Shown: positions 1 through 11,909, counted from the first letter of the stretch. The stretch is 64,000 bases of DNA from Costus lasius (GCA_027563935.2 CM050447.1:14228501-14292500); one strand, 5' to 3'. Translations and numbers: made by a program. Notes: generated by a model not told the origin, from the sequence alone.

Positions 1-1856
1 CCAAAATGACGAAGCCGTGTCATGGCTTGAGAACCCGATCGACGATTCACTAGCAAAGGATTTCTGCTCTGAGTTCTTCTCTGAAATGGCAGGCATTAGT
101 ACGATTTCTGCCGACAAGATGAACGACAATGTCGCCGCAAAGGATGACAAATGCGCAGTCATCAACTCGAGCAATGTGGTGGCAGCCGCCCTCCAAATCG
201 AAGAGAGCAGAACTATGACTCTTCCGAAAGCACAGGGCTCTGATGCTCTAAACTTCTCCCATTTCTCAAGGCCATTGGCCGGAAAGTTGTGTGAGAAGCG
301 ATCTGGGAGCAGGACTAGGGTAGGAGGGCAGGAGTCTTCAGCGACGATGGCAAATGGATCCAGCATTTGTGGAAGCAATCAGATTCTAACACAGGCTGAA
401 TTCAGCACCTCTGATGCTGCTGGTCTTACAAGGGGACCAAATGAGATTGCTAGGGTTTGCTCTCCATTGCAAAGTGAGCAAAAACATGCACATGAATCAG
501 CTTTTCCTTCATCATCAGGAGGTTCTGTTTTCAGCACTAGAAGCATGGGAGTGCTGGATGAAAGTGGGTGTCAAAAGAGGAAGCAAATAGATGTCGGCCA
601 CGAAGATCAAAGTGAGGTAGACCATTTTTTCTTTCTTTTAATCTCTTTTCCCTCTTCAAAGTAATGTGATTTGTAAGAAATATGCAAAATTTCATTACTA
701 TTACTACTATGAGTTTGTAGGACCTCGACGAGTCAGTTGATGCAAAGAAGCCTCGAAGAACCCGTGCCGCCGAAGTCCACAACCTATCAGAGAGGGTAAG
801 AATTGACAATGTATCATTGAAATGGATTGAGATCATTGAGCTCCCTAAGAGACGACTGACTTCATTTCAGAACCTGTTCATTATACAATTGTGATTACCA
901 TGTGTGCTCCTAACTGTTCAATGCTTGCTCATACAGAGAAGACGAGACAGAATAAACGAAAGGATGAAGGCACTGCAAGAGCTGATTCCTCATTGCAACA
1001 AGGTAAGCTTTCTGTGCTCTTGATGCTGTTCCTATTGTCAAATAAACAGCACTTACCAAGTTCTGATTACAAATATGAATTCAACTCTCAGACAGACAAG
1101 GCATCGATGCTAGATGAGGCAATTGAATACTTGAAGTCACTGCAATTGCAGCTACAGGTCAGGCAACATTAATTCCTTCACAAATATGACACCTTGCAGA
1201 TCAGTAATGTGATTTGTTATGCGTAAATGAATTGTTACCAATGTAGCAGATGATGTGGATGGGAAGCGGCATGGCGCAGATGATGCATCCAGCAATGCAA
1301 CAATATATGTCAGGCATGGGTATGGGACTGGCTCATGCTTCTGTTCCTTCAATGCATCAAACAATTCCACTACCAAGTGTTCCAGTAGTTAATCAATCTG
1401 CGGCCTCATCTTCTGGCACAAATCAGGCTATGTTCTTCCCTTCTCCGGCTGCGAATCATCGAAATCTGATGCAAACCGCTCACTGTAAACACTCTCATGC
1501 GCCATACTTTGGCTTTCAGCATTTCCATCCACATTGTCAGGCTCGTATCGATCGTCATCTCTATGCCCCTCTCGATCGCGTTAGTATCTTTGCTGAAAGA
1601 ACTCTGGCTTGATCTAATGCAGGTGATGCATCAGTGTGCTTTTGGGTCTCACATTCTGCAGCAGCAGAATCAGCAGACTGCAGCACCTAGCAGTAGCAGT
1701 CTTCCAAGTGCTGCAAAAGGTGTTTGTGAGGATAATACACAGGAGACTGACTCAGGTAAGATTTGCACAAATTGATCTGTCCTAATTGTCATTCTGGAGC
1801 ATGTGTCTGAACTATTTCTCTAAGATTTTTTTTCTGTCTTTTCAAAAGATACATGA
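1..1856 (+). CDS. PIF: Phytochrome-interacting factor (PIF/PIL) bHLH transcription factor, 3' part of gene
   Basis: Nuclear bHLH factor that binds G-box DNA and interacts with active phytochrome. The 5' end, including the expected APB motif, lies before the window. Exons I can join in frame: 1-616, 721-795, 937-1002, 1092-1157, 1247-1540 (start could be 1250), 1623-1755 and 1849-1856, stop TGA at 1854-1856. The first exon begins with the PIF block [19 protein letters not shown]. The bHLH runs across exons 2-4: [19 protein letters not shown], then [20 protein letters not shown]; His, Glu and Arg of the basic region needed for E-box contact are present. MMWMGSGMA and [12 protein letters not shown] in exon 5 are typical of the PIF C-terminus. 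Two 66-bp exons encoding helix 1/loop and helix 2 match the conserved gene structure. Five of the six introns are GT-AG; the one at 1541-1622 appears to use a GC donor. Which PIF paralogue this is cannot be decided without the N-terminus. Confidence 0.92.
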
Positions 1857-3254
1857 ATGTCTATGACCTCATCGAACCTTTGCATTTGATTGATTCTCAA
1901 GATGACTCCATAACAACATTGGTATCGCGAATTCACGATGTTCTATATATGTCAAATTTAGCCAAAGTTTATGCTGTCTTTCAGAAGATCTGGCTTCCAG
2001 ACATCACTGCAGCTGATATTTTCTGTTCATTTGATCATTCATTCACTTTTCAGAAAAAGAACAAGTCTGAACTAGCTTTGCAATACTGTTGAGTTTAAAA
2101 ACCTTTACACTATCTGTTCTTTGATGTATCAGGTTGATGTTCAACCTTTGTGTCTTAGAGGGACTACTGCAATAGCCTTGATGCAGATAATTTGAGCTAC
2201 ATCACACTGCTCCAAGAGTTGCTTCCACAACAAATCAACTCAAAGATAGAAACAATTTCTCCGATCGCTCTCTAATAAATGTTCTAACAGTAACTTATAA
2301 GCTGCTTATGTAAATGCTGAAAAAATGAGCAACTCTGATAACCTATGTTCCTAGCTTATATTTTCTAGCTCTGTTGTCTGATTATGATAATCGAAGAGGA
2401 TCACAAATGATATTCTTTATCACTAGACGAAATAGTATGAAATCTCAGATGAGAAACTCTGATCTCCAATGCGGATGCAATTGGTTTCATCGCTGAAAGC
2501 CACTTACTAAGCAAATTATAAAGAACTGGAAGCCGATGAACTGTTCAGTTCTTTCTCATATCGAATTGCTCATTGCATTGATTTTTTTTTTTACTTTGAA
2601 ATCATTTCTTTGCATTGACTAGGTAGATGAACTGACTGCAATACCAAATCAAATGGTGCTTTTGCTGTACTCGCATGGATCATTTCTTGACTGCTATATC
2701 CAGCTTTCCCCCACATAAGATTCTGCAATCTCTTTCCTTTTATGGGATGTCATTGTCCCCTTATCCTTTTCCTTAATAACAGCATGCCAAGCATCCATCT
2801 GCTTTGAGGAGTGAAACAAAGTGACGCCCGACTGGTGGGGGAGGAACAGCTAAGATGTCTCAGGATGGTGAACCAGGTTCTCTTCAGTCACTTTTCTTTG
2901 TGGAGGAGAACGGCAGCCACAGAGAAAGGTCCTACAAAAGAATCCCAGCACAGTGCGCTTAAACAAAATCCTCTCAGAAAAACACAAATCCTTGCACATA
3001 CTGCTGTCTTCTTTTAGTTGACGTAGGCTGCTTAAAAGAGGCTAATGACAGATTAGGGCCTACTGAGAACATGGCCACTTCTCTCTCTTTCTCAAGTACC
3101 TGTCAGTGATGAAGATAAGATTCAGACAATGATTAGGGATCAAGGGGAAGGTTTTAACCGAATCTTGAGTTGGGATTCATGTTTTTAATCTTTTTGTCCA
3201 CGGTGATTATTCTCTTTTAGTCTAGGGCTTATATTGGATGAGGATTATTTCGGT
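1857..3254. other. 3' UTR and intergenic DNA downstream of the PIF gene
   Basis: Downstream of the TGA stop there are only short ORFs without recognisable motifs. The first few hundred bases are probably 3' UTR, and the rest is AT-rich intergenic sequence with no repeat or gene that I can identify. Confidence 0.6.
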
Positions 3255-3624
3255 GGAAAAAAGTTTTAAGCGTCTCATTTTTTCCTAATTTTTTTTTATT
3301 TTTAATTTTTTAAAAATAATATATATTTTGTAAGCTTTCCAATGGTACTAATATTAGGGTATTTTAAATTACATATATGTATAAAATATCTTAACCAATA
3401 TCACATATAAGATAAAATATACTGTTTATTTTAAAAAAATTAATATTGGTTAAGTATTTTATACATATACGTAATCTAAAATACCTTAATATTGATACCA
3501 TTAGAAAGTTTACAAAATATACATCATTTTCAAAAAAAATAAAAAAAAAATATTTTTTTTTAAAAAATGAGGCACCCCATTTTTCCCCACTTAAGCGCCC
3601 ACCGGCCGCTTAAAACTTTTTTCC
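3255..3624. mobile_element. AT-rich fold-back MITE-like element
   Basis: The two ends are inverted copies beginning GGAAAAAAGTTTTAAGCG. The inverted similarity continues inward for well over 100 bp: the block with ATATTTTGTAAGCTTTCCAATGG near 3325 matches the reverse complement of the block near 3500. The right arm holds an extra GC-rich piece (about 3575-3610). There is no coding capacity, and no clear target-site duplication was found. The strong hairpin potential supports a MITE or fold-back element rather than a chance AT-rich stretch. Confidence 0.65.
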
Positions 3625-3693
3625 ATCTTTCTTCTCATTGTATACTTTTTTCCGTCTTTCTTCTCATTGTATACTTTTTTCCATCTTTCTCAT
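3616..3693. repeat. 29-bp minisatellite, about 2.7 copies
   Basis: The unit beginning CTTTTTTCCATCTTTCTTCT recurs at 3616, 3645 and 3674, with one A/G change in the second copy and a shortened third copy. It starts inside the right end of the fold-back element, so it probably grew from that terminus. Confidence 0.85.
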
Positions 3694-3734
3694 TGGGGGA
3701 GAATGCACTACTATAATTCTCTGACAATGCTCCT

Positions 3735-3944
3735 ATACAGGTTTGGATGGATCTTCCTTAGAAGGGAGTCTGTACATTGATAGACAGTGGCCAGGATTGT
3801 AGAAATTGGGATACATTCTTGCATCTCAACCAAATGTCTATACAGGTTTGGATGGATCTTCCTTAGAAGGGAGTCTGTACATTGATAGACAGTGGCCAGG
3901 ATTGTAGAAATTGGGATACATTCTTGCATCTCAACCAAATGTCT
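3735..3944. repeat. Perfect 105-bp tandem duplication
   Basis: 3735-3839 and 3840-3944 are identical copies (unit starts ATACAGGTTTGGATGGATCT). The lack of any difference suggests a recent duplication. The unit has no recognised coding content. Confidence 0.93.
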
Positions 3945-5467
3945 AGTCGAGGGCAGTAGGAGGCTGAGGCCGAGCACACTGGGCCACGATGATGGGCTAC
4001 CTGGTGGAAATGAGCAACAAGCAGGTCTGGAAAGTGGTTCTTACAAGAAAGATGCCTTTCAGTTTTTTGCCACCGCATTTCTGTAGCCGTGAACTTCCAA
4101 TTAATGAAGCCGGAATTTGATCCCAAATTTTACTATCAACAACAAGATTTTTAACCATTAAACTAATTGAAACCTTCAACATTCGCATCCAAATCTAATA
4201 ACAAGACAAGAACAGCCAATAAAGGAAAAAAAAGGCAATGGTTAGCAGAGGAGGTAAAAAAAGGAAAATTGGATTTATTTTTTTTCTTTAAAATCAGCAA
4301 CACACAAAGAAAAGAAAACAAGCAGAGGAAAGCAACATGAATCTTTTTACCCTGCCCCTGAATAACTAAAGGGTTGTCTCTTACAGCTTGTACTGAATGC
4401 ATGCTCAAGTGATCTGTATGCTTTTGAACCAGAATGACCATCGCTGGCCGCTATGGACGAAGTCAGCCATTATACAGCTCTGTCAGCGAATTATTAAAGA
4501 ATGACCAACAGTTCCAGTTTTGCAAACTCGCTTAACAAAGGGCTAGTAACTGAATCAAACAAGCGCAAAACCAAAACCTTTAAACCTCTAACAGATAACC
4601 AAGGGTAAAATCAAATGTAAATAATATGGGCAAGACGAGCGCAAGTGTTCTTGAACTTGGTACTCTCAAACTGCTGAATTCCCGGCACTGGCTTGCTTCA
4701 AATAATAAACCGTTAACAGTGCCTTTTATTTTAACTATTGTTGATTCTGCACCTTCCTTCAGATTTACCCGTTCTTTCCATGTAGGCAGGCACCAAACGC
4801 GAAGGAAATAAAATAGTTTGCGAGGGGAATCTTTGCGCGCGCCCAAAAGCAGGTGCTGGTCCATCTCTGCAAAGCCTGCTTCTAGGTGCCCCAAATACCG
4901 AGAAAGGTGACCCACCATCACCACCACAGATCCACAATTTTGATTGAATCTGCATCCAAACTCTCCTAAACCGGACGCCAATTTACCAACATCCAATCTA
5001 TCCACCAAATCATCAAGTTTTCGAGCTTGACATCAGAGCTCAAGGACTACCATGGGAGTGGATGGTCGCAGAACACAATGCCAAGAGGTGTCATCACATG
5101 TAAACAGTCGCCCTGGAATCCGGTAGGCAAGAAGACGCCTAATCAGCTCCTCTTCTCCACATGCTATCTTCTTCGACATAAGGTAAAATTGTCAAGAACA
5201 AGAGAAGGAACTGTGTGGCAAAATGCCAAAATGATCGTTGCCTCAGCATTGCTAAAATCAAACAGGGGCGAAAAAGAGAAAAACAAATTTTGTGACAGTA
5301 CAAGAAACAGAGGAACATCAATTATAAGAAGGCGAATTTTCAAACTGAAACATTCGAGAACACTAGATCAGCACGTATACACAGCAAAATTTGAGCTAAT
5401 GCAACAAAATCATCTTTTTAGCATAAAAGGGCTGCCCTTTGTTTTGTTACCTTGCGTTCGGTTTAGT
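3945..5467. other. Intergenic DNA and probable 3' UTR of the 5468-6667 gene
   Basis: No gene is recognised. ORFs on either strand lack family motifs and do not continue through plausible splice sites. The part nearest 5467 is probably 3' UTR of the minus-strand gene that ends there. Confidence 0.5.
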
Positions 5468-6667
5468 TCACGGTCTACAGGCTTTGTCCTTGTCGATGAC
5501 CTTGCTTCTGATGCCGCCTCCGTGAGGATTAACCCTTGGCGCAGAGATGTCTTTCTCCTTCTTGTGAGTGAACAGCTGAACGAAGCCAAAACCGGGCTTC
5601 GATGAGCAAACTCGGAGAGAGCCCACTGATACCACGTTGAGGACTGGGGGCACTCGGACGTTGGCCGAGTAAGACCGTTCCATAGACCGGTAAGGCTTCG
5701 CCCGGTGGTGGTGGTGGTGCTGGCAACCGATGATGGTGCCGCGAAAGCTGCCCGGACTGCTCGAGCTCCGCTCGAGCCCTTGAAACACAACCTTCCCCGA
5801 AGCGTTCATCCGTGGGCTATCTACTGAAACTCCCCTCGGTGGTGGTGCCGCCTCTGCTCTTCGCCTGACCGGACTTCGACCTGCCCTGGCCATTAGGTGG
5901 TTCTCCGCGGTGGCGCCCTTTGGTCGGGAGAGCCGGATTCCAGGCGGTACGCGGGAAAGCGAGATCCGCCCATGGACGGGCTTCTCAGTATCGAGAGAGA
6001 GCCGCGGAAACTCATCATAATCGGCGCCGGAGGAGGAGGATGAGGAGGAAAGCGAGCGGCGGGCAGAGATGGAAACTGCTTCAGTGTCCATTTCGCGGAG
6101 AAGCGGGATGCCGAGAGAGGAGTCCACAGCCGAGGGCTTCGAATGGCGGTGGAGAAGATGACGGAGCGATCTGGTGCTAAGATTTAGGTTCTTAGAAGGG
6201 GACGGTGCCACCTTCTGGTTCTGGGCTTCCGGCTTAGGGCTTTGCTGTTTCTTGAGGCCAAGTAGCTCCCTCCACCGGCTCGAACAACGCGGCGCCTTAG
6301 GAGACTGCGCGTAGAGCTCGGATCCTATGGCATCCGCCACCTGACGATGCCTCTCCGTTTCCGGCGACCGGATCTCGTCGGCCGCTTCAACTTGCGCTCG
6401 CGACGCCGCGACACGGAGCGGGACCAGCTTCCCGTCGGAGAAAAGCTGATCCGCGGGTAGAATCGCGACGGGATCCACGGGGCGGAACTCGAAGTCAGGG
6501 CTTCCTGATACAGCGGCAACGGACGACACGGTTGCCGCGAGATCAGCGTCCTCGCAGCTGAAGGAGATTCTGGGGCTGAGCCAACCGTAGGTGGGGCAGG
6601 CCGGAGCGCCGTCCAGAAAAGTGGAGTTTGGCGGCGGCGCAGCGCCATTGACGCAGGCGGAGGCCAT
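5468..6667 (-). CDS. Plant-specific Ser/Arg/His-rich protein of unknown function, single exon
   Basis: Uninterrupted reading frame of 399 residues starting MASACVNGAAPPP; an upstream in-frame Met at 6778 would add 37 poorly conserved-looking residues, so the inner start is preferred. Visible blocks in order: GWLSPRISFS near the N-terminus, then SPDFEFRPVDPVAILPADQL followed by FSDGKLVPLR, then KAPRCSSRWRELLGLKK, a Ser-rich stretch, GVSVDSPRMNASGKVVFQGL, and a C-terminal MERSYSANVRVPPVLNV. The FEF...LPADQLFSDGKLVPL pattern recalls DUF1645 or membrane-associated kinase regulator (MAKR)-like plant proteins, but I cannot assign the family firmly. There are no transmembrane segments or signal peptide. 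The low-complexity, basic, phosphosite-rich composition suggests a disordered adapter or regulator. The gene is much more GC-rich than its flanks. Confidence 0.85.
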   Translation of the reverse strand: MASACVNGAAPPPNSTFLDGAPACPTYGWLSPRISFSCEDADLAATVSSVAAVSGSPDFEFRPVDPVAILPADQLFSDGKLVPLRVAASRAQVEAADEIRSPETERHRQVADAIGSELYAQSPKAPRCSSRWRELLGLKKQQSPKPEAQNQKVAPSPSKNLNLSTRSLRHLLHRHSKPSAVDSSLGIPLLREMDTEAVSISARRSLSSSSSSSGADYDEFPRLSLDTEKPVHGRISLSRVPPGIRLSRPKGATAENHLMARAGRSPVRRRAEAAPPPRGVSVDSPRMNASGKVVFQGLERSSSSPGSFRGTIIGCQHHHHHRAKPYRSMERSYSANVRVPPVLNVVSVGSLRVCSSKPGFGFVQLFTHKKEKDISAPRVNPHGGGIRSKVIDKDKACRP

Positions 6668-6799
6668 TGTGGGGCATTCAACGGAGAGGGTTTCCGGCGA
6701 GTCCCGGCGGCCGGTCGAGAGCAAGCAAACGAGAGTGACGAGTAGAACAGACTTGCGACACGAAGCGGCGCTATGCAACGTTGCGCTCGATGGCGTGCT

Positions 6800-9060
6800 A
6801 AAATTCGTATAATAAGTTATGCTAAAAGGCCCAGGGCTCTGTTTGATCGCACTGCAAGTGTACCTGACTTGTAATTGGCGGTACTAATGCTATCTTTCTG
6901 GGACCCGCCAATGAGAGCGAAAGTTACAGCTAATAACTTTCGCCTGCGCTCCTACGGATTTGATGCAATGCATCACATAAATTATGTTCCGTTATGTTGC
7001 GCAAACGGCTAAAATACGCGCGTGACAAAAAATTTCTCTTAAGAAAAAACAAAATGGAACATTAGTACATGAAATAAATTAATTAAAAATTATTTTGTAA
7101 ATATAGTTATTATTTAAATATTTTATTTTTCCATCTTCTATAGTATAAATGATGAAGAGTTTTTTTTTTAAAATAGATAATGCTCATGTCAATCAATTAC
7201 TTTGTTGGTTTTAATTCTTAAAAGTCAATTTTGGTCCATGAAGCCATGATAGATAAAGGCACTAGATTTCACCTTTTGAAACTAAATAATTTAATAGTAG
7301 TTGCTGATAGAGCCAATTGATGAGTTTTATGTTTTGATGAATAAGGAGGACATGTCACCTCTTGAAACTAATAATTCTAACTATAGATGCCAATTATGAT
7401 CCATGGCTTCATGGAGTTCTAGCTCTTATTAGTGTATCAAAAGCAAGATGACTTCTTGTTGATCTTGTAAACTTTAGTCGAATTAGCTAAATGTACGATG
7501 AATTTATCTTGATAAAAAAAATTACAATTTTATTTTTGCCAATCTCATATAACAATGAAAGATTTTATTATAACTAAATAACAGGAACAATGAAGGGATT
7601 TTTGTAAAATTATTATTCCATTTATCCTATTATATTTTATTTATAAACTCATTTTGAGTGGATAATATAAATCAGATATTCTTTCGCAATGTAATAATTA
7701 ACCACATTAATTAATCGATGGAGCGGATGGGATGTCCCACTTTTGTCGTTTTCCTGGTCGCTCGGTAAGTTTGACCCCACCTCCGCCTGCTCTCATCTGA
7801 GATCTGACACCCTCTCTGACGTTGACCAGTCCTCGAGTCCACCGCCGCCTCTGCTCCCTCTTCGCGTGATTCCCTATCCGAATTCCCCTACCCTACCGAT
7901 ACCCGTTCGATTCGCCATGTCATTCCATCCAACGGTCTGTAGCGGCGACGGGTTAGCGTGCTTAGTTGCAGCAGCGCACATGACCGACAGCTGTTCATCT
8001 CTGTCAATCGCCGCAGCGTGAGTGGCCGGTAGGCCTACACGTCGGCGGACCGCCGTAGCCGGTCTCGACGCCCCGAATCACGAGGCCGCCGGAGGCGCAG
8101 CCGGCACGGGTAGGCCGTACGGTCCTTTTTTAACGTTGATGATGCCCTCAAATTATTGCCAAGCGAAAAGGGTATTTTCGTAATCTAGTCACATTTGTAA
8201 CGGTTCGAACAGCGCAATAAAATAGTTTTTCCTTTTTTCAAGATATCGTGTATTCAGTAACGGGACGGCTGTGATCTAACGGGCACAGGAAATCTTACAC
8301 TCGGAGATCTGTTCAGTTTCTATCGCCCTCTCCGCGGCCGCTGCTTCCTCCGGTGGCGTCTGAGGAGTTGCCATGCTAATGCAGTGGGACGTCGACAATG
8401 GCGTCTGAGCTCTGGCATCCCCTCCCCTCTGCATCCAAATGGTTCTTTTAGGTCTTAGGCAAACTAGGAGTCTTGTAGCTTTCAAGGAGCCTGGACCGCC
8501 ATGACCCACTGCCTGAGAAAGGAATGAGGATTGGGAGGAAAGCAGAGCAGCATCAAGGCAGGCTTCAGGAAAAAAGATTAAAGCAGGCATTGCTTTAATC
8601 TCTGCATCTCAACATCAACATTGTGATGAATGAATGTGCCTTCAGCCAACAATGATAAAAAGGTAAAAGGGCTAGCCGATGTGGTAAGCACAGCTTTCCG
8701 CTGCAAATTTAAGGCAAAAGTTTGTGTTTAAAAGAAAACCTAGATTGGAGTAGACCTGCTTTATGTTCAGAGATCACAACTGGGGATCTGATATAGTTTC
8801 TAATTTACAACATTTGCTAACAGAAATAACGCCAGATTTATTGAACTTCTTTCTTATGATTCTTACTTTCTTTTGCTATATTTATTTATCACTTTTTGGG
8901 ATTCCTAAATTTTATATATTTGCTTCAAGCAAGCCTACAATTTACAAATAATTAGTTCATGGACAATGTTGAACTGAAGTTATTAGTTCTTCTCTCAGAA
9001 GAATCACAGATGTCTCAAGTCTCAACTTTATATTTTGCTGAGTGGAACCTGTTTATTCCT
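6800..9060. other. Promoter region and intergenic DNA
   Basis: 6668 to about 7000 should hold the 5' UTR and promoter of the minus-strand gene at 5468-6667. 7000-7700 is AT-rich and featureless. 7740-8130 and 8320-8560 are two GC-richer islands with ORFs on both strands (for example minus 8276-8590) but no recognisable domain or convincing splice structure, so no gene is called. 8600-9060 is AT-rich without visible features. Confidence 0.45.
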
Positions 9061-9313
9061 TAAGGGTTTGTTTTATTGGGGGCAAGAAAAAAAAGAGAAA
9101 AGTAAAGAAGAAAGGAAGAAAAATAAATAAGAAGAAAAATAGTGAGATTGGTAGCAAAGGAAGTATTTTTCTCCCTCTTTTGGAGAGAATGCAAAAGAGG
9201 AGAAAAGTAGTCCCCTTTTCTCTCCCTCCAAATTAGCCCCTTCAATAAAACAGGTGAAAAACTGCATTTTTTTTCTTTCTCCCCAGTTTTCACTCTAATA
9301 AAACAGGCCCTTA
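9061..9313. mobile_element. MITE-like element with 17-bp terminal inverted repeats
   Basis: The left end TAAGGGTTTGTTTTATT matches the reverse complement of the right end with two differences (TAAGGGCCTGTTTTATT). The interior is A/G-rich on the left half and T/C-rich on the right half. There is no coding capacity. The target-site duplication is unclear, so the superfamily is not assigned; Tourist-like or hAT-like are both possible. Confidence 0.6.
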
Positions 9314-10069
9314 GTTGTCCTATAGGGCTGCTTTGTATTGTGAAGCCACGGCTAATAGGAATGACCTACTATACTATGCGACAATAAGGCGGTTGCCTTG
9401 GATGAAGGTAATAGAAAAAATTTTAGGGTCCCTTCTATGATAGCGAAAGGGACGCTTAGCCTTTCAAACACGCATCTTGATGCGTAGTCCATTACACGGA
9501 AAGGGTCAATGCACACGTTCTTCTTAATTTACCCGATCCTGCGTTGACGGAGAGGAAAAAATTAACCGCTGGTCAATGTTGCCGTTTGTTATCAAATCCT
9601 TAGGGTAAATATTTGACTTCTGCTGCCCCACTCTTTCCATCAAACGAGAAAAAAATTCTCCCGCACCCGTTCCCTCAGCATCGAGATGATTTCCGGCGAT
9701 CAAAACGCCCTCTCCGTCTCCGGTGATCAAAACTCCCTTTCCGTCGTCAACCGGTCAAAGAGCAAAGGATTCCTCCACGTTGTCCATGAAAAGAGTAGAG
9801 ACCTAGAGCTTCTGCACCGTGGAGGTGGCTGGCGGTGCCTGGATCGCAGGCTGCTAGAGGAGAAGGAAGCTTTTCTGTGAGGTTATTGTGTGATTATTTT
9901 TTAATTAGCTTGTTAAGTTATTCTCACTATTACATGTGCATTATTTATAGTTTTCTTTTATGTTGGAATGATTCGGTTGTTGATTCAGTAGTGGAACTTT
10001 TCCTTTTAGTTATTGATGAGGGGTATGATTCTTGTTGATGAGTTTCATCAATGATTGCAGTCTATAACA

Positions 10070-11909
10070 TTACAAATTTACCTTGTTCACTTCACTGGGT
10101 TCAGCTGCATCTTCGTCTATGACCTCAATGACCTTCTTTTTTTTCTTTTCTTCTGTAAATGGGCTGACTATTGCCCATGATGCTTTCCTAAGTTTTTTGC
10201 ATTTTCGTTTGACCCCCATGTCAATGAGTGCTTTAAAGTCACTACTTGAAGCTTTGTCCTTTGAAGATTCCTTAAGTAAATCCTCAATTTGCGCCTTAAG
10301 CTTGCCATTTTCAACACACAATATCTCTATTTCTTCCTTCAAGCGCATATTTTCTTCAGTAGTCTACAAAAAATGCAGCGAGGTTAGTTTATGAACACAA
10401 GATCTTATGAACTATTGTTAGTACTCACATGAGTGTCACAAAAATCTTCATTGATCTGTGATGTGGCTTCAATGGGTTCAGGTGGTCGTAGGTCTTCAAT
10501 TTCTATATTTATCTACAAAAAATCGTCCATGTGTTAGTTTATAAACACAAGCTCTAAAATTATTATACTCACATGGGTGTCTCCTAAATCTTCATTAATC
10601 TATGCTGTGGCTTCAACGGGTTCAGGTTGTGGTGGGTTATTTATCTACAAAAAATCTTCCATATGTTAGTTTATGAACACTACAATATAAAATAAAATAC
10701 TCACATAGGTGTCTCCCAAATCATCATTAATCTACAATAAAAAATAAAATAAAATTCGTATAACTATAAATACATAATTCATACTTTCCTGCAATTGATA
10801 TGTATACTCACATGGGCAAATGATAAGACTAGTTTGTTTACAATAGCGGCCTCAACCTCATCCACTTGAAGATTAAAAATAATTTACCACACAATATTAT
10901 TAAATAAATTTATAAATTAACAATTTTAGATTATAATGATTGCATACCATAGATTTATCTAACTTCAAAAAGTTCTTGAAATAAGAACTTCGTCGTGGAA
11001 GCTTGATTTAACACAACAGAAGAGCCGTGGGTAAACAACAACAATAGAATTATGAGCATACATAAGTGTATGCTCATATAGCCAAACCTATACATCATCA
11101 CAAAAATAATATATTAGATATATATACAATGCACATATATATATATTAAAGTAATTTACCCAAGCAATATAAAGATAGACGAGCTTACACATAATACTAT
11201 AGCACATCCGCCAATAGCAGATATCTTCTTCTTCGTAAAACTTGTAGTGAGCTCGGTAGACAAGAAGTGGTGGATTGCTTCTGCCCAATTGTATGAACCC
11301 AATCTTCTCACATCCTTAATAAAAACCAAAATACCGTCATCCAAATGGAAACTAGCACAGCTGAAAAAAAAACAGCAAAACATATACAGTATTGCCAACT
11401 TTATAAATCTCTCTTCCTCTTTTATACGTCCACGTGTGCACATATTTCGCAATTTTTTCTCTATTACATTTCGGTTTATTGGGAGCCCCGTAAATTCTGA
11501 GAGACAAAATGGAGTGCTGGGTCGATCATGGCCAAATCGAACCAACTCTCCTTCTTGGTGAAATCCAAGGATGATAGATATATTCTTCACAGAAAATAGG
11601 ACAAAATGCCCATTAATATTAAACCCACTCTTTTCACCATCCCACCTAGACTGTAGATACTCTACAGCTAACATATCTAGTGGAATGGATGGCCCCTCTA
11701 ATATATGCCCAAATGGTGTCCTTAGGAACTATTCCTTTATTGCACCTCCCCCATCTACTTCACTCATAAGTTTGTGAAGTATATTCAAAGAGCATCTACT
11801 AAGCACCGGCATATGATTTTCAATTTTCTTTTTCCTCTACATGGGTCCGCTTCTTGATTACAAACTGAGGAGCAGCATCAGCATCGTTACTAGAGTTTGA
11901 ACTACTCAT
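10070..11909 (-). pseudogene. Transposon A gene: Ulp1-type N-terminal domain plus coiled coil (no protease seen)
   Basis: The minus-strand frame 11156-11674 encodes a domain with MLAVEYLQSRWDGEKSGFNI, ISIILGFHQEGELVRFG, LPINRNVIEKKL and LGSYNWAEAIHHFL. This pattern is typical of the region that precedes the Ulp1 cysteine protease in plant transposon-encoded proteins. A possible start is MSSSNSSNDADAAPQF at about 11909, but stops and frame changes lie between it and 11674. Downstream, small exons at about 10420-10740 carry repeats of the type SQINEDFCDTH. The exon at 10070-10348 encodes a coiled coil, MRLKEEIEILCVENGKLKAQ, followed by a Lys-rich tail. I see no Ulp1 catalytic His/Asp/Cys, so the protein, if made, lacks the protease. 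Element B carries a second, more damaged copy. Confidence 0.6.
10420..10740 (-). repeat. Tandemly duplicated exon-intron units in the transposon A gene
   Basis: Three successive units each carry a TTTTTTGTAG-type acceptor, an exon rich in INEDLGDTH-like codons and a donor CAT|GTGAG. The same three units occur in element B at 14456-14780. The introns are also alike (each holds a TTCATAAACTAAC-type stretch), so whole exon-plus-intron units were duplicated. Confidence 0.65.

Noticed and set aside
1250..1612. Reading frame of PIF exon 5 continuing past 1540
   Set aside because: It runs into a TGA at 1610-1612 before the conserved VMHQCAFGS block; splicing to 1623 restores the family pattern.
5027..5605. 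192-residue plus-strand ORF
   Set aside because: Antisense to the 3' UTR and end of the minus-strand gene at 5468-6667; no domain and no splice partners.
8276..8590. 104-residue minus-strand ORF (contains MATPQTPPEEAAAAERAIE)
   Set aside because: The inner part looks mildly protein-like, but there is no continuing exon, no family match and the frame ends after about 30 residues.
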